Source: a virus
Direction: 5' to 3' (one strand)
DNA length: 31,418 nt
IMG/VR virus record: IMGVR_UViG_3300040801_003853
Span: 1 to 31,418 of that record
Position numbers and translations under genes: made by a program. Position 1 is the first letter of the stretch; each line of letters starts with the position of its first letter. Positions 16,899 through 26,805 of the stretch are shown piece by piece. The notes beneath the pieces were generated by a model. That model ran no database searches and had not been told where the DNA came from. It saw nothing but the letters and a program-made list of their open reading frames with translations.

Positions 16899-19800
16899 AT
16901 GGCAATTATATTATCAACATCCCAAATAACTAATAGATTTCTTGATTTTTACAAGATAGCTCAACCTAATCTTGATACAAAACCGGGAACCGTAGCAAGA
17001 GATTTGTTAATAGATTCTATATCTATTAGAATAGCTGAAACTTATAATGAATTATTACGAGTTTCTAATTCACAATCAATAACTAACAGTGTTGGTGAAG
17101 ATCTTGATAATTTAGGCGGTAATTTTAATGTTCCAAGAGCTTCGGCTGGAGCTGCTTCTGGTACAGCATTATTAACATTTAATTCAATAGGTGCTGATAT
17201 AACAGTAGCAAGTGGTGCTTTAGTTTATGCAAGAAATGGAGTTTCTTTTAGAATAATATCTGGTGTTGTTATATCAGCAGCAAATGAAGCACAATATAAA
17301 GCATTAGCTACAACATACAGAGATGATTTAGATTTTGTTGGAATTACAGACAATTACGCTATTGAAGTTGTTGTAGAAGCTGTTAGTGCAGGTATTCAAG
17401 GAAATATATCAAAATATGGTTTAGTTTCTGTTTCCATACCTGGTATATCAAATGTAACAAATGTTTCTCCATTTATTGGAGGTTCTCCTGTACAAAATGA
17501 TGCTTCTTATTCAAGGCAAATATTGTCGGTGTTTTCTGGATCTAATACAGGTACAGAATTAGGATATGAAAATTTAGTTTTAGAAAATTCTTCAGTGTTA
17601 GATGCTATAGTTGTTGTACCTGGAGATCCATTGATGACAAGAGATGGATCTATTCAAGAAACAAATGAAAATGGAGAATTGGTATTAACAAATGGAGAGC
17701 CAACAATAATATCTGAAGGAACTGGTGGTAAAGTAGATATTTTTGTTTATGGAAGAAGATTAGGAGAAAATCTTGATAGTTATATTTATAATGATAAATC
17801 TGGAAAGTCTGACGCAACACAATCTATAAATGATTATACTATTGGGCAGATATCAGGTGACAGCAATAAAACTGTTACAAGAAGAAGGTTAGAGAATATA
17901 AAAAACGGTGCTCTTCCAAATCAACCTATAATTAACATATTAGAAGTTATAGGTTCTCGTAGTGGAACTTTTTCTCCACAAATAATAGATGAATATGGTA
18001 ATTCTACTGGAAATTATACTTTATTAAAAGACACTGGAGTTTTTGCTGAAAGTGCTTGGGGACAAGATAAACTTTCTTGGGTAAGCAATTCTGTAAATAG
18101 AAGCGAAAATTTATCTAAAAATGTATTCAACGGTCAAGATACATTATTATATTCAGATGTTACAAATATCACTCAAATAAATAGAGTAATAAATGTAATT
18201 AATGAAAATAGCACAGTAAAATCATTAAATTCTCAACTGCAATTGTCGCATACTCCAGTTAGGTCTGTAAATAGAGTATTAAATGTAACTACAGGCGAAA
18301 GATATGTTGTTTCAGATAGAAATCCTAATGGAAGTTCGGGAGATTTAAATACAGATGGTATAATAACAATTTCTGGTAAAAATCTTCCTTCATCAAGCGA
18401 TACTTTACAAGTTGATTATGAATGGATATTTTATCATGATTCTTTTGTTGACTTTGATTCAATTAAATATTCAGATAACCCAAGAATAGCAATAGATACT
18501 GTGGATTGGGGCTATTCTAACGCAATAAGGAGAGAAGAAAAAACAGTACAAGATGGTTATACAGTAACCGTAACTCATAACATTAGTTCTGTTATATCTG
18601 TTAATAAAGTAGTAACGGAAACATCTACAGTTTCCTTATCTACATCTGGAGATAATTTAGTTGTACAAAATTTAAATGAATTAGTGCAAAATGTAGTTTC
18701 TATAAAGAAATTAAATGGAGCTGAGGTTTATAATACAAACGAAGATAATGGTAGTTTTGATAGTAACAGAATAATATTGCCAACAGATACATCTGCTCAA
18801 GTAGGTGATTCTGTTGTAATAACATACAATGCTTTTGATTTGTTTAATATAAACGGGAATAAAGGTACATTTTCAAATAATATTATTACGTTGGTACAAG
18901 ATGCTAAAAATTATATAAGTATTTATTCTACTGTTGAAGTGAATTACATAGCAAATGTAACAACATTATTACCAACAACAAATATATCAGAATTACCCGC
19001 AACTAAAAATGTAAATGGTTTTTCTCTTAATGGATCAACATCAATTATAGGAACTCAACCAATAACTAATATTTATTCAGGTTCTTTAGTTACAAAAAAT
19101 CTAAGGAAATCACCTACAAGATTAAATATAAATGTTGCGGGAACTTCAGAACCTGGACTAATAACTATTTCTGGTGAAACAGTAAAATTATTACAAAATG
19201 TAGTAATATCAAGTATAAGTTCTGGATTAACCCAAGATTTGTCTTTAGCTATAAAACAAGGATTAGGGTTAAGTTTAACTTCAGCTTTATCTTCAAAAAT
19301 TAAATTAGCAAGACTTGTTTCTTTTGAAAAAGTTGAAACTTCTAATGATGTTGTAACAAATGTTTTACAAGAATATGATATAATTGGATATTCTTTAAAT
19401 GATAATTCTTATGATATAGATACTACAGTAAAGGATTCTTCACTATCATCAACGAAAGTTGTATTACCTACTACAGTAACAAATGTAGCAAATCAACCTT
19501 TAGTTGGAGATAAAATAAGAGTAACAATGTATGTTGTTACAAATGATGATGAAGAAAATATTAGTTTCTCTACAAATGGATCAATATATTCAGATAAAAA
19601 ATTTGGTTATATTGATTCTATTTTAGTATCAAGCGGTTTTAAAACAGGAAGTACAATTCAAGGTTCGTTAACTATATCTCCAATGAACCAACCTAATTCT
19701 GGAAATAGATATTCCGCTATATATACATACACAGCTCCTAAAAATGGAGAAAGAATAAGTATTAGATATAATACAAATGAATTAATTGAAGATTTAACAT

Positions 19801-20147
19801 TAGGTATAGAAAGTAGTAGATCCGTAACGGCTGACGTTTTAATTAAATCAGCTTCTTCAATATTAATTGATATTACTGCTACAATATCTGTACTTTCTGA
19901 ATTTTCAAATACTAAAATTATTGTTGGTCAAAATGTTGGAGATAAAATATCTAATTATATTAATAATTTGGATTTAGGATCAACTCTTCATCCATCAGAT
20001 ATAACAAATGTTGCATATCAGGTTAACGGATTAGATTCTATTGTTATTGAAAGATTTAATGTTTCTACAAAAACAGGAAATACATCAGCTATAACCGCTC
20101 TAAAAAATCAATATATGCAAGCTAACAACATAAATATTAAAGTGTAA
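16899..20147 (+). CDS. Baseplate wedge protein, gp6/J/XkdT-like
   Basis: This 1082-residue protein is clearly of the Baseplate_J type. The N-terminus has the typical helical entry (ITNRFLDFYKIAQPNLDTKP, GTVARDLLIDSISIRIAETY), then GEDLDNLGGNFNVPR, then the beta part with ITVASGALVYARNGVSFRI and GIQGNISKYGLVSVSIPGIS, followed by SPFIGGSPVQNDASYSRQI. J proteins are usually 300-650 residues. Here an insertion of about 500 residues (roughly 380-900) holds several beta-sandwich modules, e.g. 597-648 with EVYNTNEDNGSFDSNRIILP and TSAQVGDSVVITYN. The C-terminus returns to the family pattern (VGDKISNYINNLDLGSTLHP, SDITNVAYQVNGLDSIVIER). Paired gp6-like subunits form the ring that joins wedges. The ribosome site is poor (AAGAAG); a 36-bp gap precedes the start, with no terminator or promoter recognised. 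Confidence 0.85.
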   Translation: MAIILSTSQITNRFLDFYKIAQPNLDTKPGTVARDLLIDSISIRIAETYNELLRVSNSQSITNSVGEDLDNLGGNFNVPRASAGAASGTALLTFNSIGADITVASGALVYARNGVSFRIISGVVISAANEAQYKALATTYRDDLDFVGITDNYAIEVVVEAVSAGIQGNISKYGLVSVSIPGISNVTNVSPFIGGSPVQNDASYSRQILSVFSGSNTGTELGYENLVLENSSVLDAIVVVPGDPLMTRDGSIQETNENGELVLTNGEPTIISEGTGGKVDIFVYGRRLGENLDSYIYNDKSGKSDATQSINDYTIGQISGDSNKTVTRRRLENIKNGALPNQPIINILEVIGSRSGTFSPQIIDEYGNSTGNYTLLKDTGVFAESAWGQDKLSWVSNSVNRSENLSKNVFNGQDTLLYSDVTNITQINRVINVINENSTVKSLNSQLQLSHTPVRSVNRVLNVTTGERYVVSDRNPNGSSGDLNTDGIITISGKNLPSSSDTLQVDYEWIFYHDSFVDFDSIKYSDNPRIAIDTVDWGYSNAIRREEKTVQDGYTVTVTHNISSVISVNKVVTETSTVSLSTSGDNLVVQNLNELVQNVVSIKKLNGAEVYNTNEDNGSFDSNRIILPTDTSAQVGDSVVITYNAFDLFNINGNKGTFSNNIITLVQDAKNYISIYSTVEVNYIANVTTLLPTTNISELPATKNVNGFSLNGSTSIIGTQPITNIYSGSLVTKNLRKSPTRLNINVAGTSEPGLITISGETVKLLQNVVISSISSGLTQDLSLAIKQGLGLSLTSALSSKIKLARLVSFEKVETSNDVVTNVLQEYDIIGYSLNDNSYDIDTTVKDSSLSSTKVVLPTTVTNVANQPLVGDKIRVTMYVVTNDDEENISFSTNGSIYSDKKFGYIDSILVSSGFKTGSTIQGSLTISPMNQPNSGNRYSAIYTYTAPKNGERISIRYNTNELIEDLTLGIESSRSVTADVLIKSASSILIDITATISVLSEFSNTKIIVGQNVGDKISNYINNLDLGSTLHPSDITNVAYQVNGLDSIVIERFNVSTKTGNTSAITALKNQYMQANNINIKV

Positions 20148-23100
20148 TGGCAAATTTAAGATTAATTAGATATTCGGTAATTGATTCTAAAACTATAAAA
20201 CTATATTTTAATGATAATTTAGATAGTAGAATTGGTATATCTAATTTTAGTTTAATATCAAAATCATTAAATGTTCCTAATGGAACGATTTCATCAATTT
20301 CAATAAAAAATGATGAAATAGAATTAAAAGTTTTACCATTAACTCCATTTGCAATTTATAAATTAAAATTATTTAGCACATCCACAATTATATTTAAAAG
20401 TATAAATGGTAATGTTTTACTTGAAGATGGTAATACTAATGAACCATTAATAAGTGGACCAAGAAACCCATCAAATGATATACTTGAAAAAACTTTAAAA
20501 TTTTTTAAAAAAAATGTATATGATGTAGATAATTCAACTGTAGTTAGAAGCGTATTAGAAGCAAATACTCAAGCTTTATATAAATTAAGAAATACAACAT
20601 TACAATTAAAAACGGATAATTATATTTCTGTTATAAAAAATGATGAATTTAGAACAAGAGGTAAAGGACCTTATGATAGATTAGGAAATGAAGGTGTATA
20701 TGAAATAATAAGGGTTAGTAAATATCCTTCAAACTTTATTGGACAACGTAGCATAGAATTAAATGAATTTCCTAAAGAGCCGGTTACGCTTCAAAGAGAA
20801 GTAGTAAATAGAGAGGTTTTAACTGGAAACAATTCTAATATAAAAGGAACTTTTACTGGAACTATATTAAATTTAAATAATAATAACGTAACAAAAGTAA
20901 AAAGTATAATTATTATTTATCAAACTGGCTCATCTATTTCTTATAATTTAGAAAGTTATGGTTTTCAAATAAAAGATTCAAGATATGATGATAATGCGTC
21001 TACTTTTGTTCAACTTGAATCTAATCAAGTAAAATTTAGTCAAAAAGCTATAGATAATGGTTTTATTACTCCAGTAATTGGAGACAGGGTTATAATAGCT
21101 TATGAATATAAAAATACAGGAATAGATGTAAATGCTACAACTGTAGAAGTTAATGAAATAAAAACTCAAACAAGAGAAGTTTGTCCTCCAATAGCAACTA
21201 TATTTTCTTTAGAAAATGATAAAATAGTAAAAAATAATGGTACTGCTGGTTCTGTTGGTGATGTTGTCTTTTTAGATCCAAAATCTACCCCACCATTTTC
21301 AAAAACACATCCGGCATTTAAAAATGAGATGGTTTATAATTCTCAAAAATTACCATCTGCTCCTGGATATTATGCTGTTGATTATGAAAATGGTAAGGTT
21401 TATGTTTTCGGTGAAGATACAACTCAAGAAAATGTTGGAACTGGACCATTTCCTCCAGTTTGTAATTATAAATATAAAAAATCATATATAGAAGATTTAG
21501 ATTATACATACGATGAAACTTTAAGAGAAATTGTTGCAAATCCTCAAAGAGAATTAATATATAAAAATGTTGTAATAGATTTTAATTATCAAGAAGTATA
21601 TGTTGATGGTGTTGATTACAAATCTCAAATACATAAAGAGATTTTAGATGAAAGAATAAATAATAATTTATATGGAACAAGCACAATTAAACCTCAAAAT
21701 GGTCCAATAACAAATGTTTTTAGAATATTTAATGAAACTACAGGCGAAATTTATAGAATAAATAGATTTGATGATTATAAGGTAGAATTTAATTATAATG
21801 TTCCTCCAGCAAAAGTAAAAGTAAGAGAAGAAAAAGCTTCTTTTGAATCAATTTATGACGAAATTTTAATAAAAAATGATTCTTATTCAAATGTTCATGG
21901 TTTAAATATTTGGAAAATAAATTTATTAAATAATGATATTATTTGTAGTACGGAAGATGCCGTTGCATCAAGTATAAATACAAGTCTTACTTTCTCGGAT
22001 GATAATATTTTTATAAATGAAAGATATTATGATGTAGAACAAACTGTAACAACAAATATTAATAAATTATTATCAAATGGAGAATATGTTGTTGATTATG
22101 TAAATGGAATAATATATTTAGCTATATCTTCAACAGCAAGTCCAGACATAGGATCAGCCTCTTATAAATCTAAATATATAAAAACAGATTATGATCATAT
22201 ATTATCTGTAGATAAAGTTTATAGTACTTTAGATAGATCTGGGGAACAATCTTATGTAGAAACTTATAATTATAATACATTTTCAGATACAAAAATAGAT
22301 TTGTTAGAGTATTCATATTCAAATAGAAGATATGTATCTACAGATCCAGATATTCCTATTTTAGTAAATTCAAATACTATAACTTTACCTGTTAATGCTA
22401 AATCTGTTAGAGGTGCTTATGAATCAACAGATTTGAACACATCTTTAAATCCAATAAATTTTGCTATTGGGTCTACTACAAGCTTTACTACTTCAACACT
22501 AACCCCTGTTGAATTTATAACATCAAATACTGTAAATGCTGGTTTTACAGTTATAGTGCCAGAAGTTCAATTAAATTCTAATTTTATAATTGACTCGGTT
22601 TTATATGTAAAAGATTCAAATGATAATGAATTATATAATACAGCATTATCAGATGGAAGTTTTGCTGGATCAACGATAACATTACCATCCGATACTACAG
22701 CAGTAATTGGTGAAACTGTTAATATATCTATAAATATAAAATTAGCAGATAATTCAGCAGTTATAGTAGATTTAGATTATGGTGGTTTATATATAGATTA
22801 TACAGCATTATATGATGAAATAATATTAAGTTATGAATATGGAGATAATTGTTTAGACTTTAGAGAAAGTCAAACGGTATTTGAAGGAAATGAATATTAT
22901 GTATCATACAAATATGGTGCATTAAGAGACGCTTTATTAAATAATTTTGGCTCGGCTATAGAAATCCCAGAATTTAAAAACTTTAATGTTGATTTAGATA
23001 GAGAGAGATATAGAGATGCTATAAGAGCATGTTTTTATACATTTCCAAGTGGACCAACAATTGGAGCGATTAAAGATATTGCAGCTATTATATCTCATAT

Positions 23101-26100
23101 AGAACCTGAATTAATAGAATCTTTATTTCAAGAATGGGTTCTTGGAAATAGTAGACTTTATGAAAATGATATTGTTTCATCTGGATGTAGTTTACTTTCA
23201 GCAATTTGGGATTATGGTGTTTATTTTTCTGGAGAAGATGATTATATAAAAACATCAATGTCATCTCATTTTAAATTTAATGGCGGTACTACAGAATTTT
23301 GGGTAATACCTAATTGGAATGGTTTAGATAATGATGCAGCTTTAACTTTTCAAATAAAAAAAGATGGGTATATCTTAAGTTCAAATAAAATATATATTGG
23401 GTCTACAGCATATAACCCAACTTACGATTTGTCTGATAAATTTACTTTATCAAGATTTACAACGCCTACTTCTATAGGCTTACCTAAAAATATTAAAACT
23501 CAAAAAAATGGAGTTTTTATATATTATGATTCTGGAAAAGAAAAATGGTTAATTATAACAAAAAATGAAAATAAAGGAACTGCATATTCGGGAACGATTG
23601 AAACATCCGGTGAATTTTATGATGTTAGAAATGTTCTTTTTGAACAATCCGATATAAAAAGAACTCAAAATAATAAGATAACATTTAATATGTATTTAGA
23701 TGGATATGATGGCTATAATGATGGATATGATGGATATGTTGATGGTATTTCTTGGATGTCAGATGAAATTAGATATTTATTTGATTATGGAGAAGCTTTA
23801 GACTCTAATAGAATTTCTATATATAAAGATGCTTCCGGTTATTTAAATATGAGAGTTTTTGCTGATAAAGATAAATATAATCGAGTAAGATTTTATGAAA
23901 TAAGTAGTGATATATCAGATTGGAAAGCTGGAGATCAACATCATATAGCATTTTGCAATAAATTAGGAAGTAAAGATAAAAGAGATGAGCTTCACTTATT
24001 TGTAGATGGTTTTGAAGTTCCAAATATTATTAGATATGGCGGAAAGTTAGAAGCAACTTCATCAAATAAGTTTAGAGAAGTAGTTCCAGAAATAGTTTTA
24101 GGAACTGTTCCAAAAAATACTTTAGCTGCTAATGATCTTATCACAACAGTTGGTAGTTCTATAGTAACAAGTGAAAGTGTAGATTTTGGATTGGCAGGTA
24201 TAGTTGCTGGAGATACAATCTATATAGAAGAGCAAGGTTTTGCAACATCTTATACAATTATTTCAGTTATAGATTTTCATACTTTACAACTAAGTTCTTC
24301 TATGCCAATATCAATTACTAATGGAACTTATTCTGTAAATAAATGGACAGCTCCAGTAAGTATAGAACTTATGTATGAATCAAATCTTTTAGTTTCAAGA
24401 TATGATGGAACTACCGAAACAGAACTTCCAGGGCTTAGAGCTACAGTTCCAGCATATGCTGTAAGTGTAGACTCTTATGGTCAACCATCTATAGTTATAA
24501 GATCGGAAGCTAAAGCTGGAGATAAAATTTATATAAGAACTTTAGGGTTAAACCATAGAAGAATTAGAGAAAGAATGTATTTATGGGGAGGATCTGATAG
24601 TATAATAAGAACTAATTTACCTCCGCCAATAAATCTTGATTATACAAAAATATATCCCGTTAATAAAGTTAGATATTTGATGAATTCTTCTCGACCTTCT
24701 TATGGGGCTACCGGAGGAACTACAACAATTGTAGGTAATGATATATCTATTGTTGGAATAAATGTAGATACTCAACCTTCCAATGAAATTGGAGGAAGAA
24801 CATTATCCGTTAATTTATCTGGAGATAATATAGATTTTACAACATCTCCCATAATTAAAATTAATGGAACTACATGGAGCGGATCTACTTCAGAAAATAT
24901 AACTTTTACAAATGTAGGTACATTAGATACAAGCGAACAATTTAAAACAATTACTTCTATAGATGCTTATGCTACAGCTATAAATATCTCAAGACCAATA
25001 GCAAGTTTTGAAATTAAAGAATCTGAACAAATAACTGTACTTGAAAATGATGGATATGTTCCTGTTATAAGATATAGTAATAGATTAATATCCAACTCAT
25101 CTTTTTCTGGTTCAGGAACTACAATAACAAATAATGTTATTACTTTTTATTCAAGTATGGAAGGTAAAACATTTGTTATAGATTCTCCAGCTTCAGTTGC
25201 TGGTACATATATTATATCAAAAGTTGATGATGCTCATAATTTAACACTAACAAGTTCTTTACCAGCGTCATTCTCTAATGGAACTGCAAGTATATACAAT
25301 GTATCTATATCAAGAAGCGGTTTTCAAAATGGTAAATTTATTTTTGAAAAAGCTGGAAATACTCCAGATCCTTACATATTAAAAAAAGGATATTATGATT
25401 TTGATTATGCTACTTATCTTGAAATACCATTTGATTTTGTATCAGATGATGTTTATATAGGTAATAGTATAAATAAAACAAATCCAGCTAAAACTATTAT
25501 TGATGAATTTAGATCAATTATTCTTCCTATGACCGATATAAGAATAGGAGAACCTACACCTTCAAATAATTATAGTATAACTTTAGATTATTTAAGAAAT
25601 AAACCATTTGAACCTGATGAATATACATCTTTGTTGTTACATATGGATACTTTACCTCCAACAAATTCTGCTATTGCGTATAGCAGATATTCAGATCAGT
25701 TTCAACAAGCTAATAATAGTGTAAATAGTAATTTTGATACTTCATTGTATATAGAAAATACCCCATATACAATTTTTAATGATTTTATATTATTTGGTAA
25801 TGCAGGAACAATAGAATTTTGGTTTAGTCCAAATTATGATAGCAAAAATGATAATGAGGATAGATATCTGTTTGATGCTAATTCATCTATCATTGAAGAA
25901 ATAACAAGTTTAACTAAAACTACAGTTAAATTACCTGTAAGAGCAAAAAATGTTTATACAATACAATTAGCAAATGAAACTTCTGTAACATCTACAAATT
26001 ATGCTATTGGGGGATCTTTATCAAATGATAAATTAACTTATACTCTTGGTCAAGCATTACCCGGACAACATACTAATGTAAAAGTAGTATATACTCCATA

Positions 26101-26797
26101 TGGATTAGAAGGAGATAGACTTTCCATATATAAAGATTCATTTTCTAATTGCGTTTTTTCTATAACCGCAAATGATGTCGTATATAGTTTAAAAACCCCA
26201 GTTTTTTGGAGTAGAAATACTTGGCATAGAATAATGGCAACTTGGGATTTTAATAAAACAAACGCTGGAGAAATGCATTTATTTATAGATGGAGAAGAAA
26301 AAATTATACTTCAAGCCGGAACTTTCATTGCCGGTTCTGGATATATAGCCGGAAATGTAGTCCCTAATACTAATCAAAATTTAAATGTTAGAATAAAAGA
26401 TCAGTTCCAAGAACTAAATTTTGGAGGAAGCTTCCTAAAAGGAAATGTTATGAATGGAAGAATAGATAATATAAAAATTAGTAATATTAAAAAAGCTCCC
26501 GTGTATATTTCAGGACAACCGTTTGATAATGATTATAGTTCTAATACTTCTTCTGCATTGCCTACAGTAAAAGATTTATACACAACTTATATTACAAATT
26601 TTGATAACGAAAATGAAAAAATAGAAGATTTTGCAATTTTAAAAAATAAAGTTTCGGGAATTTTTGACTTTACTCTAAAAGTCTTTGATTCTTTTGATAT
26701 AATAAATGATAGCAGTAGAGTTAAACAAATTTTTGAAAAACTTATAAATGTTTTAAAACCCGCTAACTCAAGAGCTTTCATAAAGTATATTAGATAG
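20147..26797 (+). CDS. Giant baseplate/adsorption protein with two LamG-like domains
   Basis: This 2216-residue product follows gp6 as T4 gp7 or P2 I do. The N-terminal 300 residues look like a wedge attachment part (ILEKTLKFFKKNVYDVDNST; GKGPYDRLGNEGVYEIIRVS). Around 400 and 640 a strand motif recurs (YYAVDYENGKVYVFG; YVVDYVNGIIYLA). Two LamG/concanavalin-like jelly-roll domains are visible. The first spans about 1023-1300 (GGTTEFWVIPNW; DRISIYKDASGYLNMRVF; ELHLFVDGFEV). The second spans about 1848-2115 (AGTIEFWFSPNYDS; DRLSIYKDSFSNCVFSI; TWHRIMATWDF; EMHLFIDGEEK). Such domains usually bind glycans or surface proteins, so a receptor-contact role is inferred. A DGY-rich insert lies at 1184-1200. 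The C-terminus (FEKLINVLKPANSRAFIKYI) resembles the end of tail proteins that precede fibres. The ATG overlaps the gp6 stop (TAATG) with no Shine-Dalgarno sequence, so translation is probably coupled. Confidence 0.65.
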   Translation: MANLRLIRYSVIDSKTIKLYFNDNLDSRIGISNFSLISKSLNVPNGTISSISIKNDEIELKVLPLTPFAIYKLKLFSTSTIIFKSINGNVLLEDGNTNEPLISGPRNPSNDILEKTLKFFKKNVYDVDNSTVVRSVLEANTQALYKLRNTTLQLKTDNYISVIKNDEFRTRGKGPYDRLGNEGVYEIIRVSKYPSNFIGQRSIELNEFPKEPVTLQREVVNREVLTGNNSNIKGTFTGTILNLNNNNVTKVKSIIIIYQTGSSISYNLESYGFQIKDSRYDDNASTFVQLESNQVKFSQKAIDNGFITPVIGDRVIIAYEYKNTGIDVNATTVEVNEIKTQTREVCPPIATIFSLENDKIVKNNGTAGSVGDVVFLDPKSTPPFSKTHPAFKNEMVYNSQKLPSAPGYYAVDYENGKVYVFGEDTTQENVGTGPFPPVCNYKYKKSYIEDLDYTYDETLREIVANPQRELIYKNVVIDFNYQEVYVDGVDYKSQIHKEILDERINNNLYGTSTIKPQNGPITNVFRIFNETTGEIYRINRFDDYKVEFNYNVPPAKVKVREEKASFESIYDEILIKNDSYSNVHGLNIWKINLLNNDIICSTEDAVASSINTSLTFSDDNIFINERYYDVEQTVTTNINKLLSNGEYVVDYVNGIIYLAISSTASPDIGSASYKSKYIKTDYDHILSVDKVYSTLDRSGEQSYVETYNYNTFSDTKIDLLEYSYSNRRYVSTDPDIPILVNSNTITLPVNAKSVRGAYESTDLNTSLNPINFAIGSTTSFTTSTLTPVEFITSNTVNAGFTVIVPEVQLNSNFIIDSVLYVKDSNDNELYNTALSDGSFAGSTITLPSDTTAVIGETVNISINIKLADNSAVIVDLDYGGLYIDYTALYDEIILSYEYGDNCLDFRESQTVFEGNEYYVSYKYGALRDALLNNFGSAIEIPEFKNFNVDLDRERYRDAIRACFYTFPSGPTIGAIKDIAAIISHIEPELIESLFQEWVLGNSRLYENDIVSSGCSLLSAIWDYGVYFSGEDDYIKTSMSSHFKFNGGTTEFWVIPNWNGLDNDAALTFQIKKDGYILSSNKIYIGSTAYNPTYDLSDKFTLSRFTTPTSIGLPKNIKTQKNGVFIYYDSGKEKWLIITKNENKGTAYSGTIETSGEFYDVRNVLFEQSDIKRTQNNKITFNMYLDGYDGYNDGYDGYVDGISWMSDEIRYLFDYGEALDSNRISIYKDASGYLNMRVFADKDKYNRVRFYEISSDISDWKAGDQHHIAFCNKLGSKDKRDELHLFVDGFEVPNIIRYGGKLEATSSNKFREVVPEIVLGTVPKNTLAANDLITTVGSSIVTSESVDFGLAGIVAGDTIYIEEQGFATSYTIISVIDFHTLQLSSSMPISITNGTYSVNKWTAPVSIELMYESNLLVSRYDGTTETELPGLRATVPAYAVSVDSYGQPSIVIRSEAKAGDKIYIRTLGLNHRRIRERMYLWGGSDSIIRTNLPPPINLDYTKIYPVNKVRYLMNSSRPSYGATGGTTTIVGNDISIVGINVDTQPSNEIGGRTLSVNLSGDNIDFTTSPIIKINGTTWSGSTSENITFTNVGTLDTSEQFKTITSIDAYATAINISRPIASFEIKESEQITVLENDGYVPVIRYSNRLISNSSFSGSGTTITNNVITFYSSMEGKTFVIDSPASVAGTYIISKVDDAHNLTLTSSLPASFSNGTASIYNVSISRSGFQNGKFIFEKAGNTPDPYILKKGYYDFDYATYLEIPFDFVSDDVYIGNSINKTNPAKTIIDEFRSIILPMTDIRIGEPTPSNNYSITLDYLRNKPFEPDEYTSLLLHMDTLPPTNSAIAYSRYSDQFQQANNSVNSNFDTSLYIENTPYTIFNDFILFGNAGTIEFWFSPNYDSKNDNEDRYLFDANSSIIEEITSLTKTTVKLPVRAKNVYTIQLANETSVTSTNYAIGGSLSNDKLTYTLGQALPGQHTNVKVVYTPYGLEGDRLSIYKDSFSNCVFSITANDVVYSLKTPVFWSRNTWHRIMATWDFNKTNAGEMHLFIDGEEKIILQAGTFIAGSGYIAGNVVPNTNQNLNVRIKDQFQELNFGGSFLKGNVMNGRIDNIKISNIKKAPVYISGQPFDNDYSSNTSSALPTVKDLYTTYITNFDNENEKIEDFAILKNKVSGIFDFTLKVFDSFDIINDSSRVKQIFEKLINVLKPANSRAFIKYIR
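23698..23748 (+). repeat. Short in-frame GATGGATAT tandem repeats (DGY repeats)
   Basis: Imperfect repeats of GATGGATAT/GATGGCTAT encode DGYDGYNDGYDGYVDG inside the first LamG-like domain of the 20147 gene. Related DGY-type turns recur in the next gene (LDGYEDGYGYG). Asp-Gly-Tyr turns could bind calcium or be a surface loop that varies in length by slippage; this is inference. Confidence 0.6.
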
Positions 26798-26805
26798 GAA
26801 AAATT

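Noticed and set aside
26431-26445. Palindrome AGGAAGCTTCCT in the 20147 gene
   Set aside because: It is a single 12-bp palindrome in coding sequence, not near a gene edge, and likely chance.
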